Origin: a virus
Length of the DNA: 57,522 bases
IMG/VR virus record: IMGVR_UViG_3300042325_000111
Location: 1-57,522 of that record
Strand: one strand, 5' to 3'
Below, piece after piece: positions 24,097 through 34,900 of the stretch; position 1 is the first letter of the stretch, and each line of letters opens with the position of its first letter. Both the position numbers and the translations under genes were made by a program. The notes under the pieces were generated by a model. It made no database searches. It was not told the DNA's origin and saw only the letters and a program-made list of their open reading frames with translations.

Positions 24097-24104
24097 GATA
24101 AATA
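24097..24104 (+). promoter_or_regulatory. T4-late-type promoter box GATAAATA before the structured leader
   Basis: Starts 2 bp after the stop of the 1120-aa fibre gene; the transcript would begin with the structured leader that precedes the 1339-aa fibre. Confidence 0.5.
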
Positions 24105-24107
24105 CAT

Positions 24108-24202
24108 ATACTGCTGGGAGTAGACCAAAAAATCCCACGAGACGAAACTGTGGTAAACCCGCAATGTAAGGTGGTTAGCCGTGAAACACGGTGGTTAAGG
24201 AG
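24108..24202 (+). promoter_or_regulatory. structured 5' leader of the 1339-aa fibre gene
   Basis: The 112-bp gap is unusually long and GC-rich for this fibre block. Possible stems, in order: GGGA/TCCC (24116-24136), CCAC/GTGG (24135-24153), AACC/GGTT (24156-24176) and a strong CCGTG-AAA-CACGG hairpin (24179-24191). GTGGTTA occurs twice (24171-24177, 24191-24197), so AACC could pair with either copy; the second abuts the AAGGAG ribosome site (24197-24202). This allows two exclusive folds, one of which would occlude translation. The first 11 bases (ATACTGCTGGG) also occur in the putative ncRNA at 3194-3204. A regulatory role is inference. Confidence 0.45.
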
Positions 24203-24207
24203 AGAGT

Positions 24208-27200
24208 ATGGCAATTGGTCGAATTTCAGGTCCACTCTTAAAGGCAAACCTTCTTCGCGACGGTGTGAATTTAGCTTTTGAGACTGACTTATTATATTTA
24301 GATGTTATAAATGGCCGAGTTGGTATCAAAACCGCCAATCCAACTCATGACTTAACTGTTGCTGGTACTACACGTACTACTAATCTTGAAGTTACAACTC
24401 AAATTGATTTAGCAACGTTTTCAATTAATAACAACACAATCTCAAGTTCATCGTCTACAATTAACTTAGTACCATCCGGTTCTAACCCAATTGTTTATCA
24501 ATCTAAATTAATTGTTGACAATTTACAACTTTCAACAAACACAATTCAAGTTACTGAAACTAATAGTAACTTAAACATTACTACAACCGGATCCGGTCAA
24601 GTTAATGTTAATTCTAATATGCTCGTTAGTGGTAACTTACACGCAACTGGTAACATTACAGCAGATGGTGATATTTTATTAGGAAATGCACCAACTGATA
24701 GTGTAACCTTCAACGCTGATATTGCTAGTAATATTGTTCCGGATGTAACAAATACATATACGTTAGGTACTGATCCAGCAGCTGGCGGCAACGCATGGGC
24801 TACTGCGTACATACACGATATTACTACCGATACTATTACATTAGATACTGCATCTATCAATAACATAAATCTTGTATTACCACAAGGTAACGTCATTTAT
24901 GTTGCTACGACAGGGTTAGATACTAACGGCGGTGTTCATGAACACAACCCATTCTTAACTATTAAACACGCATTGAGTGCTGCAACATCGGGCACTACTG
25001 TATACATTTATCCAGGTACATATTCTGAAATATTTCCGTTAACTATTCCTACAGGAGTAACAGTTAAAGGCGTTGGACTTAGATCAGTTATAGTTCAACC
25101 AACTATCGGCACAATAGATAAAGACGCATTTTTAGTAAATGGTGAAACTACACTTGAAGATTTAACCATTACTGGATTTAGATTTAATAGTACAAGTGAT
25201 ACAGGTTATGGTATTCGGTTAGCAACTAACTTTACAGTTACTTCTAGAAGTCCTTATATTAGAAATGTAACAATCATTACTAAAGGATCTACAGTAAGTG
25301 CTAGCGACCCATACGGGTTTGATAGTAATGATGCTGGTAAAGGGGTATTTGCAGACGGTAGTGTTGCTAATATATCAAGTAACGAAGTTACTATTTTAAT
25401 GCACACTGTTACATTTATTACACCAAATCAAGAAGCAATAACTGCAACTAATGGTGTTAGAATTGAGTTAATTAACTCGTTTACATACTTTGCTGATAAA
25501 GGCATGCATGTATATTCCGGTACTTCTGGGTTTGCAGGTTCAGGTTTAACACGATTAAAGATACCTAATAGAACTGGAACCTGGGAAGTAGGTAACACTG
25601 TTAATTATTATGGAACAAACGGAACCACCATACTTGCTAGTGGTACAATTGCTAGTGTAGATGCTAACTATGTAAACATTACAGGAAAGCAACTTGGCTT
25701 TGAATCAATTGGCGATCGTTTAAAAAAAATAATTTATGCTAACGGCAATGCTAAGATTTCAACAACCCAATCGAAATTTAGTGGTTCAAGTTTATATTTA
25801 GATGGTACAACTGACTTTTTACACATTGTTACTCAACCTGATTTTAACTTTGGCACGGCTGATTTTACTATTGAACTATGGGTGTATCGTGTAGGAAATC
25901 CAGGGACACTTCAAATATTAGTTGATATGCGTACTTCAACACCTGCAGTTTCACCAGTTTTATATCTTAACACAGGCAATCAAATAAGTTATGTCGTTAA
26001 TGGTGCAACTGTCATTACTGGCGCAATTATACAACCTACTACATGGACACATATTGCACTAGTTAAACATAATAATATTACTAAAATTTATTATGACGGT
26101 AATCAAACCGGTGCATCATATGCAGATACAAATAATTATATACAAGGTCCTGTTAGAATTGGCGCAAGATTTGATGCAACGACTGGATTTAACGGTTATA
26201 TTGATGATGTAAGGATTTGCAAAGGCGTTGCAAAATACACATCTACACCATTTCAGATTCCTACAGTTGCATTAACGAGCGATGCATCAACTGTATTGTT
26301 GTTAAATTTTGCCGGAACTAATAATTCTCAAATTATTTTAGACAACGGGTTAACTTTACAGGATCTTAGATCATCAGCAGGCGGTACTGCAAACAGTATT
26401 ACCTTTACTAACTATTCTGACTTTGGCGTAGAAGTTCGAGTAATTGGTTCTGCAAACGTATATGGTAATTATGGAATATATGGAGACGGTGATGGGATTA
26501 ATGTTGTATTAATTAGTCACAACTTTTCATACATCGGATCTGGAAAAAACGGTACAAATGATCCAACCTTACGTATAGACGAAAATGAAGTTGTAGAATT
26601 AAATCGTGCATTAATTAATTTTACCTATATTGATAACGAAGGTAATTTTAATGTAGGTGATTACTTTTCAGTTAATCAAAAAACAGGTGCAGTAACATTT
26701 AATGGTACTACTGCTAATTTTGCGTTAACAAATGGTATAACATTTACTGATGGTGTCTATACTACACTAATAAATGCAGCTGATATTATAACTGGTAATA
26801 TTAAAATTTATGACAATAATATTGATTCGTTAACTGGCGATATTAATATTTCGGCTGCAAGTGGCTCAATTAATCTACAAAACAATACACTTATTACCGG
26901 CAATTTAGATGTTACTGGAGATGTAACGATTGGCGGCAACATTACTATCGGTAATCAACCATCAGATACTATTAGCTTTGTTGCAAAAGTTGATAGTGAT
27001 ATTGTACCAACTACAAATATAACATACGATTTAGGTACTGCTGCATTAACTTGGAAAAATACCTATTTAAATCGTATTGAGATTGATAAGTTAGTAATTG
27101 ATAATAACACTATTAGCACAACTAATGCAAATAATGATTTAATTTTAACAGCAAGTACAACTGGTAGAATTTATATTCCATCAAACAACGTACAGATTAA

Positions 27201-28227
27201 TAATAATTTAACTGTAACAAATAATTTTACAGTTACAACCGGTACTTCCTATTTAAAGAATACTACAATCGTTGGTGATATTACACAAACTGGTAATATT
27301 AACCAAACTGGTACATTAACTACTATCGGTGATACTACAGTTATTGGTAACATTACAACTACCGGCTATATTCAATTACCTAATATTTTATTATCCGGAA
27401 ATACAATATCAACACATACTACTAATACAGATTTAAGTATTCAAAGTAATGGCACTGGTAACGTTATTGTAGAAGATTTACAATTTAAAGATAACAACAT
27501 TACAAGTGTTGGAACAAATACGAACATTATTTTAACACCGCAGAGTACCGGTAGCGTTATTATCAACTCTACACAAAGTTTGCAAATTCCAGTTGGTACT
27601 ACATTAGAACGCCCGACTGGTGCAAATGGTATGATACGTTACAACAGTACGTTAAGTAGATATGAAGGGTGGAACGGTACCTACTGGTTAAAGTTGAGCG
27701 GCATACAAGATTTAGATGGCACTACGTATATAACTGCTGAAAATACTCCAGGGGCTAATGATAACGTATTAAGATTTTATGTTGATAATGCATTAAGAGT
27801 TACTATCGACAGCACTAAGTTATATACACCTACTGTACAAACAGATTATATTACAATTACTAATAACACAATTAGCCCAATTAGTGCAAATAGTAATCTT
27901 AATTTTACAACTACCGGTACCGGTGGTGTTCAATTTGGCAATTTAAAAATTAGAAACAACACAATCACAAACATAGTACCAAATGCAATTACTGAAATTG
28001 TACAAACAGGTACAGGATATGTAAAAATTAATGGCACCGAGGGTGTAGTTATACCATACGGTACAACGAGTAACCGACCAGGAAATGCAACGTTAGGCAT
28101 GATGCGATTTAACACAGACCTAGATGCAATAGAGATTTACAATGGTTCACTATGGATATCTGGTGCAGGTATAACATTTTTAAATGCGTCTGATATTGGT
28201 ATCAGTTCAGCATTATTATTTGGATAA
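24208..28227 (+). CDS. large tail fibre with beta-helix and inserted LamG/concanavalin-like domain, 1339 aa
   Basis: Paralogue of the 1120-aa fibre: same N-terminus (GRISGPLLKANLLRDG, FETDLLYLDVINGRVGIK), same beta-helix opening (YVATTGLDTNGGVHEHNPFLTIKHAL, about 230), same 'DNEGNFNVGDYFSVNQKTG' element and the same final RPTGANGMIRYN..Y..WNGTYW and RPGNATLGMMRFN modules. Unlike its paralogue it carries an extra 190-residue block (about 516-706) with a LamG/concanavalin-A-like signature: SSLYLDGTTDFLHI, FTIELWVYR, WTHIALVKHNNITKIYYDGN and GYIDDVRICKGVAKYT. Such domains bind glycans, so the insertion may have changed receptor specificity. The leader upstream is structured. Confidence 0.87.
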   Translation: MAIGRISGPLLKANLLRDGVNLAFETDLLYLDVINGRVGIKTANPTHDLTVAGTTRTTNLEVTTQIDLATFSINNNTISSSSSTINLVPSGSNPIVYQSKLIVDNLQLSTNTIQVTETNSNLNITTTGSGQVNVNSNMLVSGNLHATGNITADGDILLGNAPTDSVTFNADIASNIVPDVTNTYTLGTDPAAGGNAWATAYIHDITTDTITLDTASINNINLVLPQGNVIYVATTGLDTNGGVHEHNPFLTIKHALSAATSGTTVYIYPGTYSEIFPLTIPTGVTVKGVGLRSVIVQPTIGTIDKDAFLVNGETTLEDLTITGFRFNSTSDTGYGIRLATNFTVTSRSPYIRNVTIITKGSTVSASDPYGFDSNDAGKGVFADGSVANISSNEVTILMHTVTFITPNQEAITATNGVRIELINSFTYFADKGMHVYSGTSGFAGSGLTRLKIPNRTGTWEVGNTVNYYGTNGTTILASGTIASVDANYVNITGKQLGFESIGDRLKKIIYANGNAKISTTQSKFSGSSLYLDGTTDFLHIVTQPDFNFGTADFTIELWVYRVGNPGTLQILVDMRTSTPAVSPVLYLNTGNQISYVVNGATVITGAIIQPTTWTHIALVKHNNITKIYYDGNQTGASYADTNNYIQGPVRIGARFDATTGFNGYIDDVRICKGVAKYTSTPFQIPTVALTSDASTVLLLNFAGTNNSQIILDNGLTLQDLRSSAGGTANSITFTNYSDFGVEVRVIGSANVYGNYGIYGDGDGINVVLISHNFSYIGSGKNGTNDPTLRIDENEVVELNRALINFTYIDNEGNFNVGDYFSVNQKTGAVTFNGTTANFALTNGITFTDGVYTTLINAADIITGNIKIYDNNIDSLTGDINISAASGSINLQNNTLITGNLDVTGDVTIGGNITIGNQPSDTISFVAKVDSDIVPTTNITYDLGTAALTWKNTYLNRIEIDKLVIDNNTISTTNANNDLILTASTTGRIYIPSNNVQINNNLTVTNNFTVTTGTSYLKNTTIVGDITQTGNINQTGTLTTIGDTTVIGNITTTGYIQLPNILLSGNTISTHTTNTDLSIQSNGTGNVIVEDLQFKDNNITSVGTNTNIILTPQSTGSVIINSTQSLQIPVGTTLERPTGANGMIRYNSTLSRYEGWNGTYWLKLSGIQDLDGTTYITAENTPGANDNVLRFYVDNALRVTIDSTKLYTPTVQTDYITITNNTISPISANSNLNFTTTGTGGVQFGNLKIRNNTITNIVPNAITEIVQTGTGYVKINGTEGVVIPYGTTSNRPGNATLGMMRFNTDLDAIEIYNGSLWISGAGITFLNASDIGISSALLFG

Positions 28228-28230
28228 AAT

Positions 28231-28563
28231 ATGGCTACATTATTTAGAAACGTATTACAAACAGGTATTGGTACAACTGAAACATTAGTACTGACTACTT
28301 CATCAAACGCACATAGTACAGTAATTGGATTTAGTTTATCAAATTTAACCAATAGTATAGTGCTGGCATCTGTTAGAATTTCAGATACTCAATCATTAAC
28401 TAGTGCTTTTTTTTTAAAAAACGTAATTTTACCACCTAATCAAAGTTTACGAGTAGTTAACGGTGGTGAAAAATTGGTTTTAGGACCATCAACAGAAATT
28501 TACATACAATCAAATACAGACGATAGCTTAGATTTAGTTATGAGCTATATTGACGTAATATAA
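28231..28563 (+). CDS. small beta-sandwich structural protein, 110 aa
   Basis: Second of the three small proteins dispersed in the fibre cluster. It starts MATLFRNVLQTGIGTTET, has alternating hydrophobic strands (STVIGFSLSNLTNSIVLASVRIS) and a NVILPPNQSLRVVNGGEKLVLG turn comparable to 'VNGLPIPAGETVSFD..KMVLA' in the first copy. No known domain is named. It starts 3 bp after the 1339-aa fibre stop and is therefore translationally coupled, which suggests it is made in step with that fibre, perhaps as an attachment or capping subunit. Confidence 0.7.
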   Translation: MATLFRNVLQTGIGTTETLVLTTSSNAHSTVIGFSLSNLTNSIVLASVRISDTQSLTSAFFLKNVILPPNQSLRVVNGGEKLVLGPSTEIYIQSNTDDSLDLVMSYIDVI

Positions 28564-28573
28564 GGAAACAACA

Positions 28574-28948
28574 ATGACATATTATGTAGGCAGCGATGTT
28601 AATCAAACAGACTTATTAGGTGCAAATAATCCTCGCTATTTCTTAGCATTACGTAGAACAGATGACGGTACTTTATACTTTGCAAAAATAGATCAAATTA
28701 CAGATACCGATTCAGTTGTAATTAATGAACCTGGATTAGCTAATCAAGATTATCAAGAATTTGATTACGGTGTTGATTTCTTTGATGGTCGCGATGAAAT
28801 AACCCATGCAAGAAATTATAAAAATTTAAAATGGGATCAATATAGATGGGATACTAAAAATATTTTTTATTATATTGACGAACAAGGCAACTTTGTAGTT
28901 CGCATTAATCAAGAATATTCGTATCCGGCTGGATCTCAAATAGGATAA
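28574..28948 (+). CDS. hypothetical virion protein, 124 aa
   Basis: Unrecognised. Acidic, aromatic-rich and without membrane segments: MTYYVGSDVNQTDLLGANNPRYF is followed by FALR-like strands, a DYGVDFFDGRDEITHARNYKN segment and a WDQYRWDTKNIFYYID region, ending RINQEYSYPAGSQIG. The compact sequence suggests a single globular domain. It has AAGGAA 8 bp before the ATG, lies between the small beta protein and the 2523-aa giant fibre, and is probably a virion component or fibre chaperone by position only. Confidence 0.65.
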   Translation: MTYYVGSDVNQTDLLGANNPRYFLALRRTDDGTLYFAKIDQITDTDSVVINEPGLANQDYQEFDYGVDFFDGRDEITHARNYKNLKWDQYRWDTKNIFYYIDEQGNFVVRINQEYSYPAGSQIG

Positions 28949-28980
28949 GTACAACAATATGAATTTAATAGGATTAAAAA

Positions 28981-31900
28981 ATGGCAGAATTTAAAATTGG
29001 CAGGTTCAAATTTGCATGGTCGGGCGCATGGCAAACTAATTATACCTATATCCGAGATATGGTTGTACAATTTAATGGTAAAACATATGTTTGTATAGTT
29101 CCACATACATCGGACGACTTTAACCAAGATATAGTACATTACACACCTGACGGAGAGTTTACTCCATATTGGTCGTTAATGATTAACGGTAATACCTGGG
29201 TAGGCCCATGGGAACCAACTACTAGTTACGGCACTGGTAACATTGTAATCTTTGGCGGGTATGTTTACTTGTGTAATACACCTCACACATCTAATAGTAC
29301 TTTTAGTGATGACAATTGGGATATTTTTGGTCAGTTTACTGTATGGAAAGGCAACTGGGCGGTTAGTACATTATACGGTATTGGTGACATTGTTAAGTAT
29401 GGCGGTATGAACTATATATGTTCTGTTACACATACCTCTGCATCAACTATTGATATTGGATTAGAAGCTAATATCGCATCATGGGCAATTTTTAATAAAA
29501 GTGTTCAATATAAAGGATCTTGGACAGCAGCATATAGATACAAATTAAATGACGTTGTTAAAGTTGGTTCTAATTTGTGGATTAGTACCGGTGGACATAG
29601 TTCAGGTTCTTCATTTTCTGAAACTAATTGGACCTTATGGTTAGCTGGGTTAGAGTATAACTCTGTATGGGATAATGTAACTACGTATGATAAAAATGAT
29701 ACTGTTAGATATGGTGGATACTTATATGTTAATAAAACATCAAACAACATTGGAAATGCACCATCGATTGAATCAGCTAATTGGACATTATTAACGACTA
29801 GTTATGAAATTAAAGATGATTGGAGTACTGCTGTTTCCTACAAAATTGGTGCAGTTGTACGATATCATGGTCGCGTATATTCAGCTATTGCCAATAGCAC
29901 TGCGCAAAATCCAGTTGCATTTGCAATATCAACAACATATACTGCTAGTGGAAGTTTAGGTACAACTCTTAAAGTTAATAGTTCTGCAGGTATTACAATT
30001 GGCATGAACGTCATCGGTGCAGGGTTTACCCGTGGTCAGACTGTAGTTTCAATTATAGATAATGTTACTGTACAACTCAATGAAGAACCAGATGATGCAG
30101 TTGTTAATGCACAACCATTAACATTTAGTGGTGTTAATTACATTTTTTGGAAACTAATAATACCAGGTATTAATTGGACTAATAGATGGATTAGCAATAC
30201 CGAGTATGCAGTTGATGATCTAGTACGATGGAACCAAGGCGTATTCCGTTGTATTTCAAATCATAGTTCTACTATTTTAAATTCTCCAAATTTAGATACA
30301 TCAAATGCATTATGGGTGTTGTATATACAAGATGATATTTACAACGGTACAAATAATCCTGGTGAATTTTTAACACGTAATAACGGAGTAAACGTTGCAT
30401 TACCAATTGGTGCGTCTACAAATGTATTAAAAACTGTAGATTCTACACCAACGTGGTCAAACATCTTTACTACACCAAATGTATTTTATGTAGCAACTAA
30501 TGGCGAAGATTTACCAACTAGAGGTACTACATGGGACATTCCATGGAAAACCGTTGCATATGCATGCCAACAAGTAGGCCTAGGAACATTAAATCCAACT
30601 GCAAGAGCATTATTATTAAGTAATGTTGAATTTTTAGTTACAGATACATATCAATGGATGTTATTTCAAAAATATAATAATTATGCTCCGTTTTCATCAT
30701 CTACTGTCATTGACCAAACTAAAACACTACGTGATGCTAGGTTTATTGTAGCCGCATTTATATATGATATTTCTCGAGGTGCAAATAGTCAAACAGTTGC
30801 AGCAACATTTACATTTTTTTCAAAAGAAAAAAATAATGCGTTTGTTACTGCTGGTGTTGCAGCTAATATGCCAATATTCATTGAAGCATTATCAAGATTA
30901 TTTACAGTAATTAATTTAGTAATGTCTAATACTGCGTTACCGACTAATAACAACTACCAATTAATTAATGCTGTTCCGGCACCGATTACTCAAACAATTT
31001 TTCCAAATCAATTAATTGAAACGACTGCAGTTTCTAAATTAATAACATTGCAAACTATTATTTCTACTGCATTGTTAAATCAAGATACTTCATTAGTGCC
31101 GTCGCCTAACCAAGGGTTAGCAGCTACTATTTTTGTAAAATCTGGAACGTATTCTGAATTGTTACCAATTACTATATCTGCAAATGTTACACTAATGGGA
31201 GAAGAACTTAGGAGTACAGTTGTGCAACCTATAGATGCCATTAACACCTTGTGTACGCATACTGATGATGACCAGAATTTATTTACAGTTGGCACTACAG
31301 TTCATATGGCAGATGGTACTCCTATACAGTTTGTATCAATAAATCCAGTAGGTGAATTAAGTACTATATTAGGCGGAGTAACTCCTGGGCAAACATATTA
31401 TGTAATTGGCAATTCTATTACAGAAACATCGTTTGCAGTAAGTTTAACAGCAGGCAGTGTTACTCGAGTTACACTTACAAGAAATACAGGATTTATGAAT
31501 GTATATGGTGGCAACGCATTAAACGATATGTTTTATGTAAGAAATGGCACTAGTATACGAAATATGACACTTACCGGGTTGTTAGGAACGTTAACTGCTC
31601 AAAATCAATATTTAACACGTAGACCAACAGGCGGCTCGTATGTTAGTTTAGATCCCGGTGCAGGTCCTGATGATGTAAGTGCGTGGATTTTTAGAAAATC
31701 GCCATATGTGCAAAATGTTACTACTTTTGGAACAGGTGTTACTGGTTTAAAAATTGATTCAACCTTGCACAATGGCGGAAATCGATCAGTAGTATGTAAT
31801 GATTTTACACAAATTATTTCAGATGGTATTGGCATATGGTGTTATGGCGGTAATGCACTTGTCGAAGCAGTATCAGTGTTTTCGTATTATGGATACGCAG

Positions 31901-34900
31901 GATACATGGCAGAAAATGGTGGTAAAATCCGTGCAACAAATGGTAATAGTTCTTACGGTACTTATGGTGTTATATCAGAAGGTTATGATAATTCTGAATC
32001 TCCAATAATTGGAACAGTTAATAATCGTGCTACTCAAGCAACTGCTAGTGTAGTAAGTTCATTAGGAGCAAATTCTAATATTTTAAAAATTCAATACGAT
32101 CATGCAGGCAGCAATTACAATAATCCTGTAACTAATCTTATTAAGAACAGCAATAACTTCCTTACCAATTGGAATATTGATAATTTTGTATCTATTGCGC
32201 AAAATACTATTTCACCTTCCGGATTATCAGATGGGTGGATGTTAACTACTACATCATCTGCATACGATGCAGGACAAGTAGCACAGCAAATTTCAATTCC
32301 ACCATCAGGAAAGGTGTTTACAAATATTAGCGGAACAAATATTAGCGGTTCGGGGATTGGTGCAACGTTTAATGTTACAGTTACTTCTGCAGAATACGTA
32401 GTATCTGTAAATTTACCAGGTTCGGGCTATGTTGTAAATAACACTATTTCTATTCCTGGCAATTTAGTAGGCGGCAATGCTGGTACAAATGATATTACCA
32501 TAACTGTTCAATCATTAACAGGAACTGGTATTCAAACTGTAATGTTATCAGGAATTATACCATCTAATACAATAGTACCATATACTTTAAGTATATATTG
32601 CAAAAAAGGTAATGCAGCAGCAATTTCACTATATGCATTTTTCTTAGGTTCATCTACAAAAGGTAGTCAACTTACATATAATTTTAATTCTAACACAGCA
32701 ACTGTTAGTAGCGAAGATGGCGGCGGCGTAGTTCCTACACAATACTCAGTTATTCCAATAACAAATGGGTGGTATCGTATTTCATTTACTGTATATGATA
32801 TATTAGCACTAAACACAACTTTAGAATTTAGAATTTACCCAAGATCTCGAGCAGGTGGTACTACTGGATATACATATGTATACGGTGCGCAAGTTGAACG
32901 AGCATCAACTGCGTCATTCTATTTAGAAACGTCAACTCAACGATATTGCAGTTATGCTAATTATAGAATTACTGGAGCAGGAACCGGAGTTGTAGTTGAA
33001 GGTAACGAAATTAGATCTAATGCAGTATTTCAAGCACGCATTTTTGATACCGGATTAGGGTTAGGAGGATCTGGTTATATAAATTCATCTAATAATGCCC
33101 AAGGTGGCACATCAACATATATTACATTAGCACAATCTGATGTTAACGTTGCTAATAACTATGTTGGTATGCGATTATTTGTTAATAGCGGTACGGGAGC
33201 CGGCCAATATGGTTACATTGCAGCATATGATACAGTAAGTAAAAATGCGTATGTATTAAAAGAATCTATTACACCGTTAGCTATTACAAATACTACAAGT
33301 GGAACTAATTTAATAACACTAAATTCGTCTGCAGATGTTACAACCTTATATGTAAATCAGCCAATTCAATTTATTCCGGCAACGTTTACTACATCAATAA
33401 CTTCTGTTGGACAAGATCAAATAACTGTAAGCGTAGCAATTGGTGGACTTATAAACACATTAACTGTTAGTTCTACTGCTAAATTACGAGTTGGTATGGC
33501 TATAACGTTTACCGGTACTACATTTAGTAATATAACACCTAATTTCTCTTATTATATTGTTAGTATTATTGATACTGCAACAATTAATATTTCGACTTCA
33601 AATGGCGGTGTTGTATTAGGATTAGTTTCTGCAATTGGATTAATGACATTAAATTATCCAAATTCTACAAGTTATATAATTGGTCCAACAACCAACATGG
33701 TTGTAAACTATGCAATCCAGTATACTGGTGCTACAATGGCCGGTATAAAAGTTGGTACCACATATTATATACAAGATGTTATTGATTCTACTAATTTTAC
33801 AATGGCATCGTCATTAGTAAGTATAATTGCAAATGCTACTAGTAGTATTGATAATTCGTTAACAATTGATACATCAGTAAATTTAAAACCATTTACACCA
33901 ATTATATTTACAGGTACTACATTTGGCGGAATCGTTGTACATACAAAATATTATATACACAAAATTCCTACCGTAACTAGCATTACATTAACTAGCTCAT
34001 TACTTTTAAGAACTGCAACTGCAACAACCGAAGTAAGCAATCTAATTACAGTTGATTCAACTGCTGGATTTGTAGTAGGCAATCCGATTATATTTGTTGG
34101 GCCAGCATTTGGCGGAATTACTAGTGAACAAATATATTATATTCAAGTAGTAAATGATGCAGTATCATTTACTATTTCAACTACTACATCCGGAGCAGCA
34201 TATAATCTATCTAGTGCAACTGGCTCACTAATTGTTAAAACTGCTAATGGAACAGTGTCATTATCTACAGCAAGTGGTACAATGGTTGGCACAAGTACAT
34301 CGCCTAAATTAACATTATCGGCAGCATCTGGCAGCATGGTTGGCACATTTAGTGCTCCGTTATTTGGTGGAGTTACTTCAGGTACTATATATTATGTAAA
34401 AACAATTAATGTTGGATCACCCAACACTATTACAATAACTGCTACATCAAATGGATCAACTGCAGTGTCAGTAACTACTGCAGTAGGTCTAATGCAAATT
34501 GGTGAAGTTGGTTGGGATCATATTAATGCAGGTACTCCGATAGTTACTAATTTTGATTCATCTAGTGTATACTTTATAGAACCTAAAATTACAAGTTCTT
34601 TACCTAATTTTGAAATTGCATTATCAGTTGCACCATTTGCTAGTGCAATAGGAATTGCGTATGGTAACAACACATTTATTGCAATTCAAACATCTAGTCA
34701 GACTGCATATGCATCTACTAATGGCGAAGTATGGACTAATTTAACTTTACCAGTAGTTGCAACATGGACTGATATTGCATATGGTAACACATATTGGGTA
34801 ATTATTTCAAGTGCAGGCACAGGAAGTGGGTCAACTGTATTAGTATCTACAACTAATGGAGACTCATGGAAAACTGCATATTTACCATCAATTAGTACGT

